Of a DNA stretch of 64,000 nt, positions 27,395-39,029 are shown piece after piece (the stretch's first letter is position 1; every line of letters begins with the position of its first letter). Both the position numbers and the translations under genes were made by a program. The stretch is taken from the NCBI GenBank assembly GCA_902363135.1, contig CABIZF010000002.1:385812-449811 (forward strand), written 5' to 3'. The notes beneath the pieces were generated by a model, which had not been told where the DNA came from, did not search any database, and saw only the letters and a list, made by a program, of their open reading frames with translations. Origin of the DNA: Lachnospiraceae bacterium (GTDB lineage Bacteria > Bacillota > Clostridia > Lachnospirales > Lachnospiraceae).

Positions 27395-28903
27395 ATGGAA
27401 TTAGAAAGAATAACACCTGAACAGGCTGGAATTTCAGGAGAAAAAGTTAAAGAGTGTATCCAGAAGCTGATGCATGATGAGACGCAGATGCATGGGTTTA
27501 TGGCGGCGCGGAATGGGAAGGTTTTTGCAGAAGGCTGGTGGACACCGTATGGTCCGGAGCGGATTCACTGCAACCATTCGCTTGGGAAAAGCTATACGGC
27601 AGCAGCGATTGGAATTTTATATACGCAAAGAAAGCTGAAGCTCGAAGAGCGGGTGGTGGACTTATTTGCAGATGAGCTGAGGCAGTATGGAATCGAACCA
27701 GATGAAAATATGAAGAAGCTGACCGTCTATCATGTCCTTACGATGACCAATGGCATGGCGCGTCATCCGATCATGGATGCCGAATGGCTGAAAAATTACC
27801 TGGCAGAGCCGGTAGTCGCAGAACCGGGAACGGAATTCCTTTACAATTCCTCCGGTTCCTGTCTGCTTGGTGCTATCGTGAAGAAAAAGACCGGTAAAGG
27901 GATGAGGGAGTTCCTGAAAGAGTTCTTATTTGATAAAATAGGAATAGACGGGGAACGCTTTCAGATTTTCAGATTTCCGGACGGATATGATGCAGAACCC
28001 GGCACAGCGTCTGTGACGGAAGATAATCTCCGTTTGGCAATATTATTTATGAATTACGGAAACTGGAATGGAGAGCAGATCATTGCGGAGGACTGGATGC
28101 ACATGGCTATGAGCTGTCAGATTTCGACAGAGCCAAATGGCGGTACAGAGGATTATCGGCACGGTTATGGATTTCAGCTCTGGAACAGTGCGATTCCGGG
28201 CGTTTACCGTTTCGACGGGGGACAGGGACAGTATGGCCTGATCTGGCCGGAACGGAAAATCGCAGTAGCAATTCACGAGGGAGCTGTGATGCCGGAAGGC
28301 CCACAGATTACGCTGGATGTCCTGTATGAGTACTTGCTGAATGAGATGCGAAATGAGCCACTTCCGGAGAATCCCCAGGCAGATGCAGCACTTCTGGAGT
28401 TTGAGCGGAATCTGAAGGTGCCGGAGCAGGAAGCGAATACGCTGTATGTACCGACAGAGTGTTTTTCCGGAAGCTATGTCGTTGTATCAGGGGACGGAGA
28501 TCCTTGGATCAGCGTTGCACCGGGCGGATACAACTTCTTCACCTGCTTTTATCACGCTGATAAAAAACAGGCATTTACGGATTTTACACTGAAAATGGAT
28601 GAGCAGAAGTGCGTATTCACAGTGGACGGTTATGCGGTCTTTGAAGCATATTTTGACGGAAAGCATCATCCGGTTTACACAGATAATGTGCTTCCGGAGA
28701 TAGGATGGAATTGTTCTTATGCCAGATATCTGGATGAAGATACCTTGCAGATTACGACAAAATGGCTGAATGGATGGTTCGATGACCGGATTGTAATGAA
28801 GAAAAAGGGAGATATTCTGGAGATGACTTTCTATAAGGATCGACTGACCGTTTCAGATAACCGTTATACGATAAAACACTGTACAGCAAAGCGGCAGCAG
28901 TAA
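27395..28903 (+). CDS. Serine hydrolase, beta-lactamase-related, with C-terminal extension (paralogue 3)
   Basis: This 502-residue protein has SxxK as SLGK at residues 62-65, a tyrosine motif in LYNSSGS, and GGQGQYG replacing the KTG box. It is more divergent than the other four paralogues and carries an extra C-terminal domain of about 160 residues, beta-rich in appearance. It has no signal peptide. It is the first gene of a six-gene plus-strand operon with 12-25-base gaps and begins after GGAGGAGG. Confidence 0.85.
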   Translation: MELERITPEQAGISGEKVKECIQKLMHDETQMHGFMAARNGKVFAEGWWTPYGPERIHCNHSLGKSYTAAAIGILYTQRKLKLEERVVDLFADELRQYGIEPDENMKKLTVYHVLTMTNGMARHPIMDAEWLKNYLAEPVVAEPGTEFLYNSSGSCLLGAIVKKKTGKGMREFLKEFLFDKIGIDGERFQIFRFPDGYDAEPGTASVTEDNLRLAILFMNYGNWNGEQIIAEDWMHMAMSCQISTEPNGGTEDYRHGYGFQLWNSAIPGVYRFDGGQGQYGLIWPERKIAVAIHEGAVMPEGPQITLDVLYEYLLNEMRNEPLPENPQADAALLEFERNLKVPEQEANTLYVPTECFSGSYVVVSGDGDPWISVAPGGYNFFTCFYHADKKQAFTDFTLKMDEQKCVFTVDGYAVFEAYFDGKHHPVYTDNVLPEIGWNCSYARYLDEDTLQITTKWLNGWFDDRIVMKKKGDILEMTFYKDRLTVSDNRYTIKHCTAKRQQ

Positions 28904-28924
28904 AGGCTGCAGAAAGAGGAAAAT

Positions 28925-30094
28925 ATGGGGGATTTTACAAAGCTTGATGATCTTCTGACCGGGTTTGCAGGAAAAACATTACCAGGATGTGCGTGTGTCA
29001 TTCGAAAAGGGAACGAAATTTTACATGAAAGCTATGCCGGCTGGGCAGATATCGAACAGAAAACAGCAGTGGATCGGGAGAGTGTCTTCCGACAGGCCTC
29101 CACGACCAAGCTGTTTACCTATGCGATTATGGGAATGTTGTATGAGGAGGGAAAGTTCCTTTTTTCCGATCCGGTCAGTGAATATCTGCCGGAGTGGAGG
29201 CACACAGTCAGATGGCAGCGCAGGGAAAACGGAACGATTGAGCTTGTGCCATTGGAGCATCCGATCACAGTCCGGGATGCGGCAGCTATGATGTGCGGCC
29301 TGCCGTATTGCATGTTTCCGGATCCGAATGCGGCAGATCCGACTGTGAAGGGCATGAGTGAGAAGATGGAGCAGCTTCTGAAAAACGGAACTCCGACGTT
29401 GCGGGAGGAGGTTCGGCAGATGGCGGAGGTTCCGGTATATTTTGAACCGGGTACACACTGGCTGTACGGATTTGGAAGTGAGATCATCGGGGCAATTGTG
29501 GAAGAAATCACCGGAAAGCCGCTGAGAGTCAGCTTTTCCGAACGGCTGATCGAACCACTTGGGCTGAAGGATACCGGCATGTGCCTGACTCCAAAAATCA
29601 GGAAGCATCTCGTGACGATGTACCGGAAGGAACATGGAATACTGCATGCGCTGGGAAAGGAAGCGGATGCTTCGCTGGAGCCGGACGCAGTACCGGCAGG
29701 CGCAAGAGTACAGCTGCTGACCAGCGCCGGGGATTTTTCCATATTTATGAGCATGCTTGCAAACGGGGGAAGGTATGATGGAGTCCGGTATCTTGCAGAA
29801 GGAACTGTCCGGATGCTCACGTCGGATCAGCTTGATGGGAGTACACGCAGAGATTTTGAAAATCCATATCTTGCAGGCTATGGCTATGGTCTTGGATTCC
29901 GGGTGCTGAAAAGGCAGGCCGGAGGTTTTCACAATGGTCATCCGGGGGCATTTGGGTGGACCGGTGGTACCGGAACGTGGGTAGAAGCAGACCCGATAAC
30001 GGGAATTTCCATTGCCTATATGCACAATATGATACCAAATGAAGAACTGTATCACCACCATCGCATGCGTAATGTGGTATATGGATGTTTATAA
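28925..30094 (+). CDS. Serine hydrolase, class C beta-lactamase fold (paralogue 4)
   Basis: This 389-residue protein has STTK at residues 59-62, YGFGSE, and FGWTGGTGTW. It is close in sequence to paralogues 1 and 2, including the ITVRDAAAMMCGLPY region. No export signal is visible. It is second in the operon and is followed after 23 bases by an alpha/beta-hydrolase gene, so acyl-ester or amide cleavage by two enzyme folds is encoded side by side. Confidence 0.85.
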   Translation: MGDFTKLDDLLTGFAGKTLPGCACVIRKGNEILHESYAGWADIEQKTAVDRESVFRQASTTKLFTYAIMGMLYEEGKFLFSDPVSEYLPEWRHTVRWQRRENGTIELVPLEHPITVRDAAAMMCGLPYCMFPDPNAADPTVKGMSEKMEQLLKNGTPTLREEVRQMAEVPVYFEPGTHWLYGFGSEIIGAIVEEITGKPLRVSFSERLIEPLGLKDTGMCLTPKIRKHLVTMYRKEHGILHALGKEADASLEPDAVPAGARVQLLTSAGDFSIFMSMLANGGRYDGVRYLAEGTVRMLTSDQLDGSTRRDFENPYLAGYGYGLGFRVLKRQAGGFHNGHPGAFGWTGGTGTWVEADPITGISIAYMHNMIPNEELYHHHRMRNVVYGCL

Positions 30095-30117
30095 AAAAGA
30101 GAAAGGCAGGAATTAAA

Positions 30118-30900
30118 ATGGCATTTATAGAATTGGATCTGCGATCTGGCTATTTGAACAGCCATGAGGAGGTGTGGATGATCCTTCCGGATGAGAAGCC
30201 GCCCAAGGACGGCTATCCAGTCCTCTGGCTGTTCCACGGAGCACATCAAGACTGCTCCGAATGGGTTCGGAATTCATCTGTTGAGCGGTTTGCGAATGAG
30301 CGGGGGCTGGCAGTCATTATGCCGACGATGCTACACAGCTATGGCATGGATATGAAATATGGTGCAGACTATTTTTCCATGGTTACAAGGGAGCTGTGGC
30401 CGGAGCTGCACTGGATGTTCCCGTGTCTGTCACAGAAAAAGGAAAAAAATTTCGTTGCAGGCGCATCAATGGGCGGGTATATTGCTTACAAATGGGCGCT
30501 GACCTGCCCGGAACAGTTTGCAAAGGCAGGCGGCTTTGCAGGCTCGATCGACATTGTGTCGGTGCTGCACAAACATATCGGAAAAGGGAAGCCGGATTTT
30601 GGACATTATCTGGAGAACTCCTTTGGTTCGCCGGAGGCAATCGAGCATACAAAGGATGATCTGTTTTGGCTGGCAGCAAAACAGCAGAAAGCAGGAAAGC
30701 TTCTTCCGGAATGCTGGATGGTATGCGGAACAGAGGACTTTGGGTACGGACTTTGCAAGGCAGCCTGTGAGCGATTGAGCGGCATGGGACTGGACGTCAC
30801 CTGGCTGGAGGATCACGGGGAACACAATTTTGCAATATGGGACAGATATATTGAGCCATTTTTTGACTGGCTCGGGCTTTGGAAGGGAGGTGTTCGGTAA
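30118..30900 (+). CDS. Esterase, alpha/beta-hydrolase fold (esterase D/feruloyl esterase-like) 1
   Basis: The start at 30118 follows AAAGGCAGG; an in-frame start at 30085 overlaps the previous gene and lacks similarity. The 260-residue product has the nucleophile Ser117 in GASMGG, an acidic residue in CGTEDFG, and His in EHNFAIWD. The oxyanion-region motif is LFHGAHQD. It belongs to the putative esterase family (PF00756) that includes acetyl-xylan and feruloyl esterases and S-formylglutathione hydrolase. It is cytoplasmic. Confidence 0.85.
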   Translation: MAFIELDLRSGYLNSHEEVWMILPDEKPPKDGYPVLWLFHGAHQDCSEWVRNSSVERFANERGLAVIMPTMLHSYGMDMKYGADYFSMVTRELWPELHWMFPCLSQKKEKNFVAGASMGGYIAYKWALTCPEQFAKAGGFAGSIDIVSVLHKHIGKGKPDFGHYLENSFGSPEAIEHTKDDLFWLAAKQQKAGKLLPECWMVCGTEDFGYGLCKAACERLSGMGLDVTWLEDHGEHNFAIWDRYIEPFFDWLGLWKGGVR

Positions 30901-31712
30901 TGGCAGTGCTCAGTCTTCGGTTTCAATCAAAGCTTCTTGGATTTTCCACCGCAGTGCGGATTTTAATTCCGACTGAATGGGGGAAAGAATTTGACTATAA
31001 AGCATACTATGAGAACAAGGAAAAGCTGCCGGTGCTGTGGCTTCTGCATGGGGGCAGTGATAATTATGCAGACTGGCATGACTGCACGACAGTTCAGATT
31101 TTGGCAGATCAATACAAGATTGCCGTCATCATGCCGGATGCCCAGAACAGCAGCTATTCCAATATGGCGTTCGGACCGGCCTGGTTTGACTATATGACGC
31201 AGGAGCTTCCGGAATATCTTTATCAGCGTTTTCCATTTTCCAGGGAGCGGGAGAAGAATTTTATTGCAGGAATGTCGATGGGAGGCTTCGGAACGCTAAA
31301 AATTGCACTGCGTTATCCGGAACGTTTTCTGGCAGCCTGTCCGATCGCATCGGCAGTACAGCTGACAAACCAGTATGTGCATCACAGGACAGATGAACGC
31401 GAATGGTTTGGAAGAGAATTTGAAAAGATTTTTGGTCATTACGAGCATCCGGAAGAGCTGCTTGGAAGCGAGGAGGACTGCTACTGGCTTCTGGATCAGG
31501 CTCTGGAACAGAAAAAGATCCTTCCGGCATTTATGATGGCACAGGGAACAGAGGACTTCACTTATAATGGAAATAAAGAATTTTATCAGTATGCCACAGC
31601 AAAGGGAGTTCCGGTAAAATGGGTGGAGGCACCGGGAGTTCATGACTGGAACAGCTGGAATCTCTATATTCCGCAAGTATTTTCATTTATAAAGGAACAG
31701 ATGGATCGATAA
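30900..31712 (+). CDS. Esterase, alpha/beta-hydrolase fold 2
   Basis: The ATG at 30900 overlaps the preceding TAA by one base (TAATG), with GGGAGGTG upstream. The 270-residue protein has Ser126 in GMSMGG, acid in GTEDFTY, and His in GVHDWNSW. It is a paralogue of the previous gene in the same family. Tight overlap indicates translational coupling, so the two enzymes are probably made in matched amounts. Confidence 0.87.
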   Translation: MAVLSLRFQSKLLGFSTAVRILIPTEWGKEFDYKAYYENKEKLPVLWLLHGGSDNYADWHDCTTVQILADQYKIAVIMPDAQNSSYSNMAFGPAWFDYMTQELPEYLYQRFPFSREREKNFIAGMSMGGFGTLKIALRYPERFLAACPIASAVQLTNQYVHHRTDEREWFGREFEKIFGHYEHPEELLGSEEDCYWLLDQALEQKKILPAFMMAQGTEDFTYNGNKEFYQYATAKGVPVKWVEAPGVHDWNSWNLYIPQVFSFIKEQMDR

Positions 31713-31729
31713 GAAAGGAGGAGTAATAG

Positions 31730-32518
31730 ATGGGAGTCCTTCGATATGAATTTTATTCTAAGCTGCTTGGAAAACAGATAAGGCTCTGCATGGTACTGCC
31801 GGAACAGGCACATGCCGGAAAGCTTCCGGATGCCACCTTATATCTTCTGCATGGGGGCGGCGGTAATGCGGAGGACTGGCTGCGTTACACGTCTGTTGAA
31901 CGCTATGCGGATGAAAGGCAGATGGCAGTGATCATGCCGGAGGTGGATGGCACTTGCTTTTATGCGGATATGAAATATGGGTATCCATATTTTACATATT
32001 TGACAAAAGAGATACCGGCTCTGGTGGAAGCGCTGTTTCCGGTGAATAAAGAGCGTGGCAGGCGGTTTGTGGCAGGGTTGTCTATGGGGGGATACGGAGC
32101 CTGGAAGTGGGCATTTGCCGCACCGCAGTTTTTTGGAGCGGCAGCGAATTTGTCGGGTATTTCCTTTGTGACAGAGGTTTTCAAAAAGGGCGGATTTGCA
32201 TTTGCAGACGATGAGAATGGAAATAATCCGCTGGTGATCCGAAACTGGGGAAGCCTGGATGCGCTTGCGGGCAGTGTCAGTGATTCAAAGACGTGGGTAG
32301 ATCAGGCCGTCCGGGAAAAGACGGATCTGCCTGCATTATATTCCGGAATAGGAACAGAAGATTTTAGCTTTGCAGATTCTGTGCGCTATCTGGCGTATTG
32401 TCGAAAACAGGGGCTGGAAATTCACAGCCTGGAAATTCCGGGGAAGCATGAGTGGAAGGTATGGGATACACTCATTTCGGACTTTATGGACTGGGCAATG
32501 CTTCATGCGGTTCGATGA
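31730..32518 (+). CDS. Esterase, alpha/beta-hydrolase fold 3
   Basis: This 262-residue protein has Ser118 in GLSMGG, acid in GTEDFSF, and His in GKHEWKVWD, a complete triad. It is the third PF00756-type paralogue in a row. No signal peptide is present. The ribosome binding site is AAGGAGG. It is separated by 12 bases from the fifth serine hydrolase. Confidence 0.87.
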   Translation: MGVLRYEFYSKLLGKQIRLCMVLPEQAHAGKLPDATLYLLHGGGGNAEDWLRYTSVERYADERQMAVIMPEVDGTCFYADMKYGYPYFTYLTKEIPALVEALFPVNKERGRRFVAGLSMGGYGAWKWAFAAPQFFGAAANLSGISFVTEVFKKGGFAFADDENGNNPLVIRNWGSLDALAGSVSDSKTWVDQAVREKTDLPALYSGIGTEDFSFADSVRYLAYCRKQGLEIHSLEIPGKHEWKVWDTLISDFMDWAMLHAVR

Positions 32519-32530
32519 AAGGAGAAGAAA

Positions 32531-33688
32531 ATGGCAGGAAAAGAATATTTGGATACATTTTTATCAGATCTGGTAAAGACCGGACCGGCCGGCTGTGGCT
32601 GTGCGGTAGCAAGGGACGGAGAGCTTTTATATGAAAATTATTTTGGTTATGCCGATTTGGAAAAAAAGAAAAAAATAACAGCTGACAGTGTTTACCGACA
32701 GTATTCTGCGACCAAGGTTCTTGTATGCACAGGAGCAATGATGCTTTATGAGAGAGGAAAGTTTTTACTGAATGATCCGATCTATGAGTATTTTCCGGAA
32801 TGGAAGCATACGATGGTTGCAGAAACGCAGGAGGATGGGGCAATTCGCCTTCGGGAGGCGAAACGGCCGATCGAGGTGCGGGACTGCTTTTCCATGGCAA
32901 TGGGAATCGGCTATGGCGGGCCGGAATATACGCATCAGATGATGGAGAAGAGCCGTGCACAGCTGGCGGCATCAATTGGGGATTATACACTGAGAGATGA
33001 TATCCGGGCAATGGCATCCGTTCCGGTGATGTTTGATCCTGGTGAGCACTGGCTGTATGGTTTCGGACATGAACTGGTAGCCGGATTGATTGAAGCGGTA
33101 TCGGGAAAAAGCGTCGGACAGTTTTTGAAGGAAGCACTGTTCGATCCGCTGGAGATGAAGAACACCGGATATCATTATTTTGGAGACATCCGGGAGCGCA
33201 TGGTGACGCCGTATCAGCTGGAGGACGGAAAAAGGACGCCGATTGCTTATTCCATGTTTGATGAACGGTTTGAAGAAAATGCAAAGTATGAAGCCGGTGG
33301 AGCAGGACTGTTTTCTACGATTCCGGATTATCTGAGATTTTCACAGATGATGGCCTGCGGCGGCGTATGGAAGGGAGAGCAGCTGATCGGAAGAAAGACA
33401 ATCGACCTGATGAGGACGAATCAGTTGAATGATCAGCAGCTGAAGGATTTTGCGGCACCGTATCTTGACGGCTATGGCTATGGCCTTGGCGTGAGGACAA
33501 GGCTGGACGGCCGCCGGGCGACCGGAAACACATCCGTTGGTGAGTTTGGCTGGACAGGCTATATGGGAACCTATGTGGCAATTGATCCCACAGAGAGGAT
33601 GAGCGTTGTATATATGCACAACAGTGTGCCGAATATGGAGCAGTATGTGCATCACAGAGTACGAGATATCGCGTTTGGAATGCTCTGA
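32531..33688 (+). CDS. Serine hydrolase, class C beta-lactamase fold (paralogue 5)
   Basis: This 385-residue protein has SATK at residues 59-62, YGFGHE in the tyrosine motif, and FGWTGYMGTY. It is the last gene of the operon and is followed by a bidirectional terminator. It shares the compact architecture of paralogues 1, 2 and 4. It has no export signal. Confidence 0.85.
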   Translation: MAGKEYLDTFLSDLVKTGPAGCGCAVARDGELLYENYFGYADLEKKKKITADSVYRQYSATKVLVCTGAMMLYERGKFLLNDPIYEYFPEWKHTMVAETQEDGAIRLREAKRPIEVRDCFSMAMGIGYGGPEYTHQMMEKSRAQLAASIGDYTLRDDIRAMASVPVMFDPGEHWLYGFGHELVAGLIEAVSGKSVGQFLKEALFDPLEMKNTGYHYFGDIRERMVTPYQLEDGKRTPIAYSMFDERFEENAKYEAGGAGLFSTIPDYLRFSQMMACGGVWKGEQLIGRKTIDLMRTNQLNDQQLKDFAAPYLDGYGYGLGVRTRLDGRRATGNTSVGEFGWTGYMGTYVAIDPTERMSVVYMHNSVPNMEQYVHHRVRDIAFGML

Positions 33689-33739
33689 TGAGCGAATGGA
33701 TTGCAAAATGGAATATCAGAATATCTGAATTCTAAATGG

Positions 33740-33788
33740 AAAAAGAAGCAGGCAGGACACTGGAAAAAATGTCCTGTCTGCTTTCTTT

Positions 33789-33790
<2 letters not shown>
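33740..33790. terminator. Bidirectional terminator between convergent units
   Basis: AAAAAGAAGCAGGCAGGACA (33740-33759) pairs with TGTCCTG-CTGCTT-CTTTTT (33770-33790). It serves both the plus-strand serine hydrolase operon and the minus-strand esterase pair, whose stop codon lies at its edge. Confidence 0.85.
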
Positions 33791-36160
<2,370 letters not shown>

Positions 36161-36163
36161 TTA

Positions 36164-36179
36164 GCTAAAAAATAGTAGC
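36164..36179. promoter_or_regulatory. LacI-type operator GCTA-N8-TAGC, copy 2
   Basis: The 16-bp site GCTAAAAAATAGTAGC has the same arms and spacing as the 27363 and 44541 sites. It sits between the minus-strand promoter and the esterase start codon, 15 bases from the latter. Confidence 0.6.
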
Positions 36180-36194
36180 AAAATGTTTAATAAT

Positions 36195-36223
36195 ATGATA
36201 TAATTATTTTAGCAAAAAGTCAA
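36195..36223 (-). promoter_or_regulatory. Promoter of the two-domain esterase pair
   Basis: On the minus strand TTGACT (36218-36223) and TATCAT (36195-36200) are 17 bases apart, with TTGCTAAAA in the spacer. Confidence 0.7.
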
Positions 36224-36292
36224 TAAAATAGAGAAGCATAATGAAAAAACAGATGCTGAAATGTGCTAAAGACAGAATGGGGGAGGTGTAGT

Positions 36293-37306
36293 GTGAAAGA
36301 AAGAAAAAAGGTTAGTATGAAGCAGATTGCAGAACAGCTTTCCGTATCGCTTGGTACCGTGTCACTTGTATTGAATGGAAGAGGCGATGAAATGCGGATT
36401 TCGGCAGAGACACAAAAACTGATTCTGGATACAGCAAAGAAACTTGGGTACCCACTGCGAAAGCAGATGGCAGGGAAAAAGATAATCGCGATTTTTCTGT
36501 CGGTTTATGAGAAAGTCATGATACCGGCTAATCCGATTATGATTGGTGCAGAAAAAGAGATACAGGATGAGGGACTCGCTTATGATCTGGTTTTATGCCC
36601 GTTTACTTATGATCGACTGAGTGAAAAGTATGCATACCTCAGTTCTGAGTTTTGCAGCGGTGCGGTGATATTTGCCCTGTCCGATAAAGACATGGAAGAC
36701 CTGGAAAAGCAGGAGCTGGATATACCGGTTGTTGTCTATAATTGGGCGAGCGATAAATTTGCATCTGTTTATGTGGACAATTACGGCGCAGGGATGCAGG
36801 CTGCCAGGGTCTTTTCTGAAAAAGGGATTACCAGTGCCGGTGTGGTTTCTTCCTTAAATCCAAACAAATCAAGTGCCATGCGAAAGCTCGGATATCTGGA
36901 CGGATGCCGGAAGTTCGGAATAAAAGTGGCCGAGGAACAGAAAATAGACTGCTTTATGAGTGTTGGTGGAGGGAGCGAGGCGGCGGAACAGCTACTGGCT
37001 CAGCCGGAGCTTCCGGAGGCGCTGTTTACAACGAATGATGCAATTGCACTTGGAATTATGAGAAAACTGCAAGAAAAGAAAGTTGCAGTTCCCGAGCAGA
37101 TCAGTATTTTATCCTACGGTGGAAATGAGTGGAATGAGTGGGTAACTCCGTCATTGACAACGCTTCGTCTTCCGATTGAGGAAATGAGCAGTGCCTGCGT
37201 TCAGCTTCTGAATACAATGCTGACGACAGGAGAGTGGATACCGATATCCAGAATATTTCAGCTGGAGCTGGAATACCGGGAGAGTTGTACAAAAACAGAA
37301 AAATAA
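36293..37306 (+). CDS. LacI-family transcriptional regulator 1
   Basis: A GTG start at 36293 follows GGGAGGTG at proper spacing; an in-frame start at 36263 lacks a binding site. The 337-residue protein has an N-terminal helix-turn-helix (MKQIAEQLSVSLGTVSLVLNGRG) and a periplasmic-binding-protein-like ligand domain. It shares the unusual hinge sequence GRGDEMRIS with the regulator at 42386. It precedes a hydrolase and the sugar ABC transporter, so its inducer is probably the imported sugar. Confidence 0.88.
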   Translation: MKERKKVSMKQIAEQLSVSLGTVSLVLNGRGDEMRISAETQKLILDTAKKLGYPLRKQMAGKKIIAIFLSVYEKVMIPANPIMIGAEKEIQDEGLAYDLVLCPFTYDRLSEKYAYLSSEFCSGAVIFALSDKDMEDLEKQELDIPVVVYNWASDKFASVYVDNYGAGMQAARVFSEKGITSAGVVSSLNPNKSSAMRKLGYLDGCRKFGIKVAEEQKIDCFMSVGGGSEAAEQLLAQPELPEALFTTNDAIALGIMRKLQEKKVAVPEQISILSYGGNEWNEWVTPSLTTLRLPIEEMSSACVQLLNTMLTTGEWIPISRIFQLELEYRESCTKTEK

Positions 37307-37325
37307 GAAGAAAAGAGGAAAGAGG

Positions 37326-39011
37326 ATGCCATTATTTTTAAAGGAATTAAAAAAGGAGAAACGAAGTGCGTGGTTGTTCTACCCGAATATGCCGAATCGG
37401 TCTGAGATTAAGGTATGTTCTGTTACTGTGGTAAGGCCGGAGGCTTCAGAAGAGTCGGTACAGCGACTTCTTAGGGCGGGGCTGGAGCAACTGGCGCAGG
37501 AGAAACATCTGATTCTGTGTTTTCCGAATCCGGAAGAACGAGGATGGAATCAGGAGGGCTATCAGGAAGCAGATATCCGAACGATCGCAGCCTTTCAGGA
37601 AGCGATGAACCGGAAGGACGATGAACCGGTGCCGGTAAATGAGAAGGGGATTCCGACCTATGAATTTATGCAGAGTACCTGGCATCCGATGAATGATACA
37701 CATTATTATATCGGAATCGACTCGGGCGCTTCCATACTGGCGGCAATGATGGCATTGCGTCCGCAGAATATGGCGGCCATGGTATTGATTGGCGGAGAAG
37801 TGGATAAGAAGACCATTGAGAAGGCGGTTGCATCTCCGGTTCCGGCGTGGCTGTACGGGTGCGGGGAGCGCTTGAAGCACTATGTATGTAAGACAAATGG
37901 TGTTGAAAATTCGGACAGAACAGATACACAAGGTGAATACTGGAATGCCATAAACCCGGCATGCAGGGTCGTACTGAAAAATGAAAAGGCAGAACTCAAT
38001 ACGGAAATTCTGGAACAGATCTGGAAAGAGCTGTTTTCCAAAACGAGAAGGCTGAATACCTCTGTATATGGCGACTGTGCAGATCGAACCGATCTGACGG
38101 ATGCGGGCTTTGAATGGTTCGTAGATAATACAGAAATCGATGGAACTCCACATACCTGGCTGGTGCATGTCCCAACAGCGGTACGTAACGGGCAGAAAAA
38201 TGTCCCGGTTGTCTTTTTTTATCATGGAGGTTCGGATAACCCGAGCGAAGCGGCGGAAATGAGCCGGTTTCATGAAATCGGAGAAAAGGAACATTTTATT
38301 ACCGTTTATCCGTGGTCGACGAACCGGGCAGGCTGGAATATGGAGCTGCTAAAGGATCAGGCGGATGATCTGGCTTATTGTAAGGAACTGATTCTGTATA
38401 TGCTGAAGCATTATCCGGTTGATCCGTCGAGAGTCTATCTTTCTGGTTTTTCAAACGGGGCAGGAATGGCACAGACTGTGGCAATGATTTATCCGGAACT
38501 GGTGGCAGCACTCGGACATATTGATTCGAACTGGCCGGGGGTACGCTATGGAAGAGTGGAAGTTGATTATCAGACCGTCGAGCCGATGCGGATCGCACTT
38601 GAAAAACAGCAGGAGAGACAGATTGACATGCCGGTGTGGTATACCTACGGGACCAGGGAGGCATCTTCTCCGGTGTGCCGTGGATGCTCGCAGCAGCATC
38701 AGTATGATTTCTGGAAACAGTTTAACCGCATAGAGGTAAAGTCAACCAGAGAGCTGGAGGATCCGCTTCTTCCGGAGCACGGAGTTGACGGAGATACGAG
38801 TGAAACGCTTTACCCGGATATACAGCACCCGGATCATTATTATACGGTTCAGCATTTCTTTAATGCAGAAGGACGGAATTATTATAACTTTGCACTCATG
38901 CATCACAAAGGTCATGAGGTGGCACCAAAGGATGCACAGCTGTCCTGGAATTATATGAAACAGTTCCGACGGGAAAAGGATGGAACTGTAAAAGTAAGTC
39001 TGGAGAATTAG
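37326..39011 (+). CDS. Large PHB-depolymerase-like esterase with apparent tandem hydrolase domains
   Basis: This 561-residue protein has a C-terminal alpha/beta-hydrolase domain of the esterase/PHB depolymerase type, with Ser376 in SGFSNGAG, VFFYHGGSDNPSE as the oxyanion region and His in HHKGHEV. The N-terminal half (about 1-230) also looks like an alpha/beta hydrolase, but its nucleophile-elbow position reads GIDSG (Asp132), so it may be inactive or altered. It has no signal peptide. It lies between the regulator and ABC genes with 18-20-base gaps. Confidence 0.75.
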   Translation: MPLFLKELKKEKRSAWLFYPNMPNRSEIKVCSVTVVRPEASEESVQRLLRAGLEQLAQEKHLILCFPNPEERGWNQEGYQEADIRTIAAFQEAMNRKDDEPVPVNEKGIPTYEFMQSTWHPMNDTHYYIGIDSGASILAAMMALRPQNMAAMVLIGGEVDKKTIEKAVASPVPAWLYGCGERLKHYVCKTNGVENSDRTDTQGEYWNAINPACRVVLKNEKAELNTEILEQIWKELFSKTRRLNTSVYGDCADRTDLTDAGFEWFVDNTEIDGTPHTWLVHVPTAVRNGQKNVPVVFFYHGGSDNPSEAAEMSRFHEIGEKEHFITVYPWSTNRAGWNMELLKDQADDLAYCKELILYMLKHYPVDPSRVYLSGFSNGAGMAQTVAMIYPELVAALGHIDSNWPGVRYGRVEVDYQTVEPMRIALEKQQERQIDMPVWYTYGTREASSPVCRGCSQQHQYDFWKQFNRIEVKSTRELEDPLLPEHGVDGDTSETLYPDIQHPDHYYTVQHFFNAEGRNYYNFALMHHKGHEVAPKDAQLSWNYMKQFRREKDGTVKVSLEN

Positions 39012-39029
39012 AAGGGAGAAAAACGTATT

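Noticed and set aside
23527..33688. Antibiotic-resistance beta-lactamases or penicillin-binding proteins
   Set aside because: The fold matches, but there is no signal peptide, no KTG box and the genes lie with esterase and sugar-uptake genes. A generic serine hydrolase call is safer.
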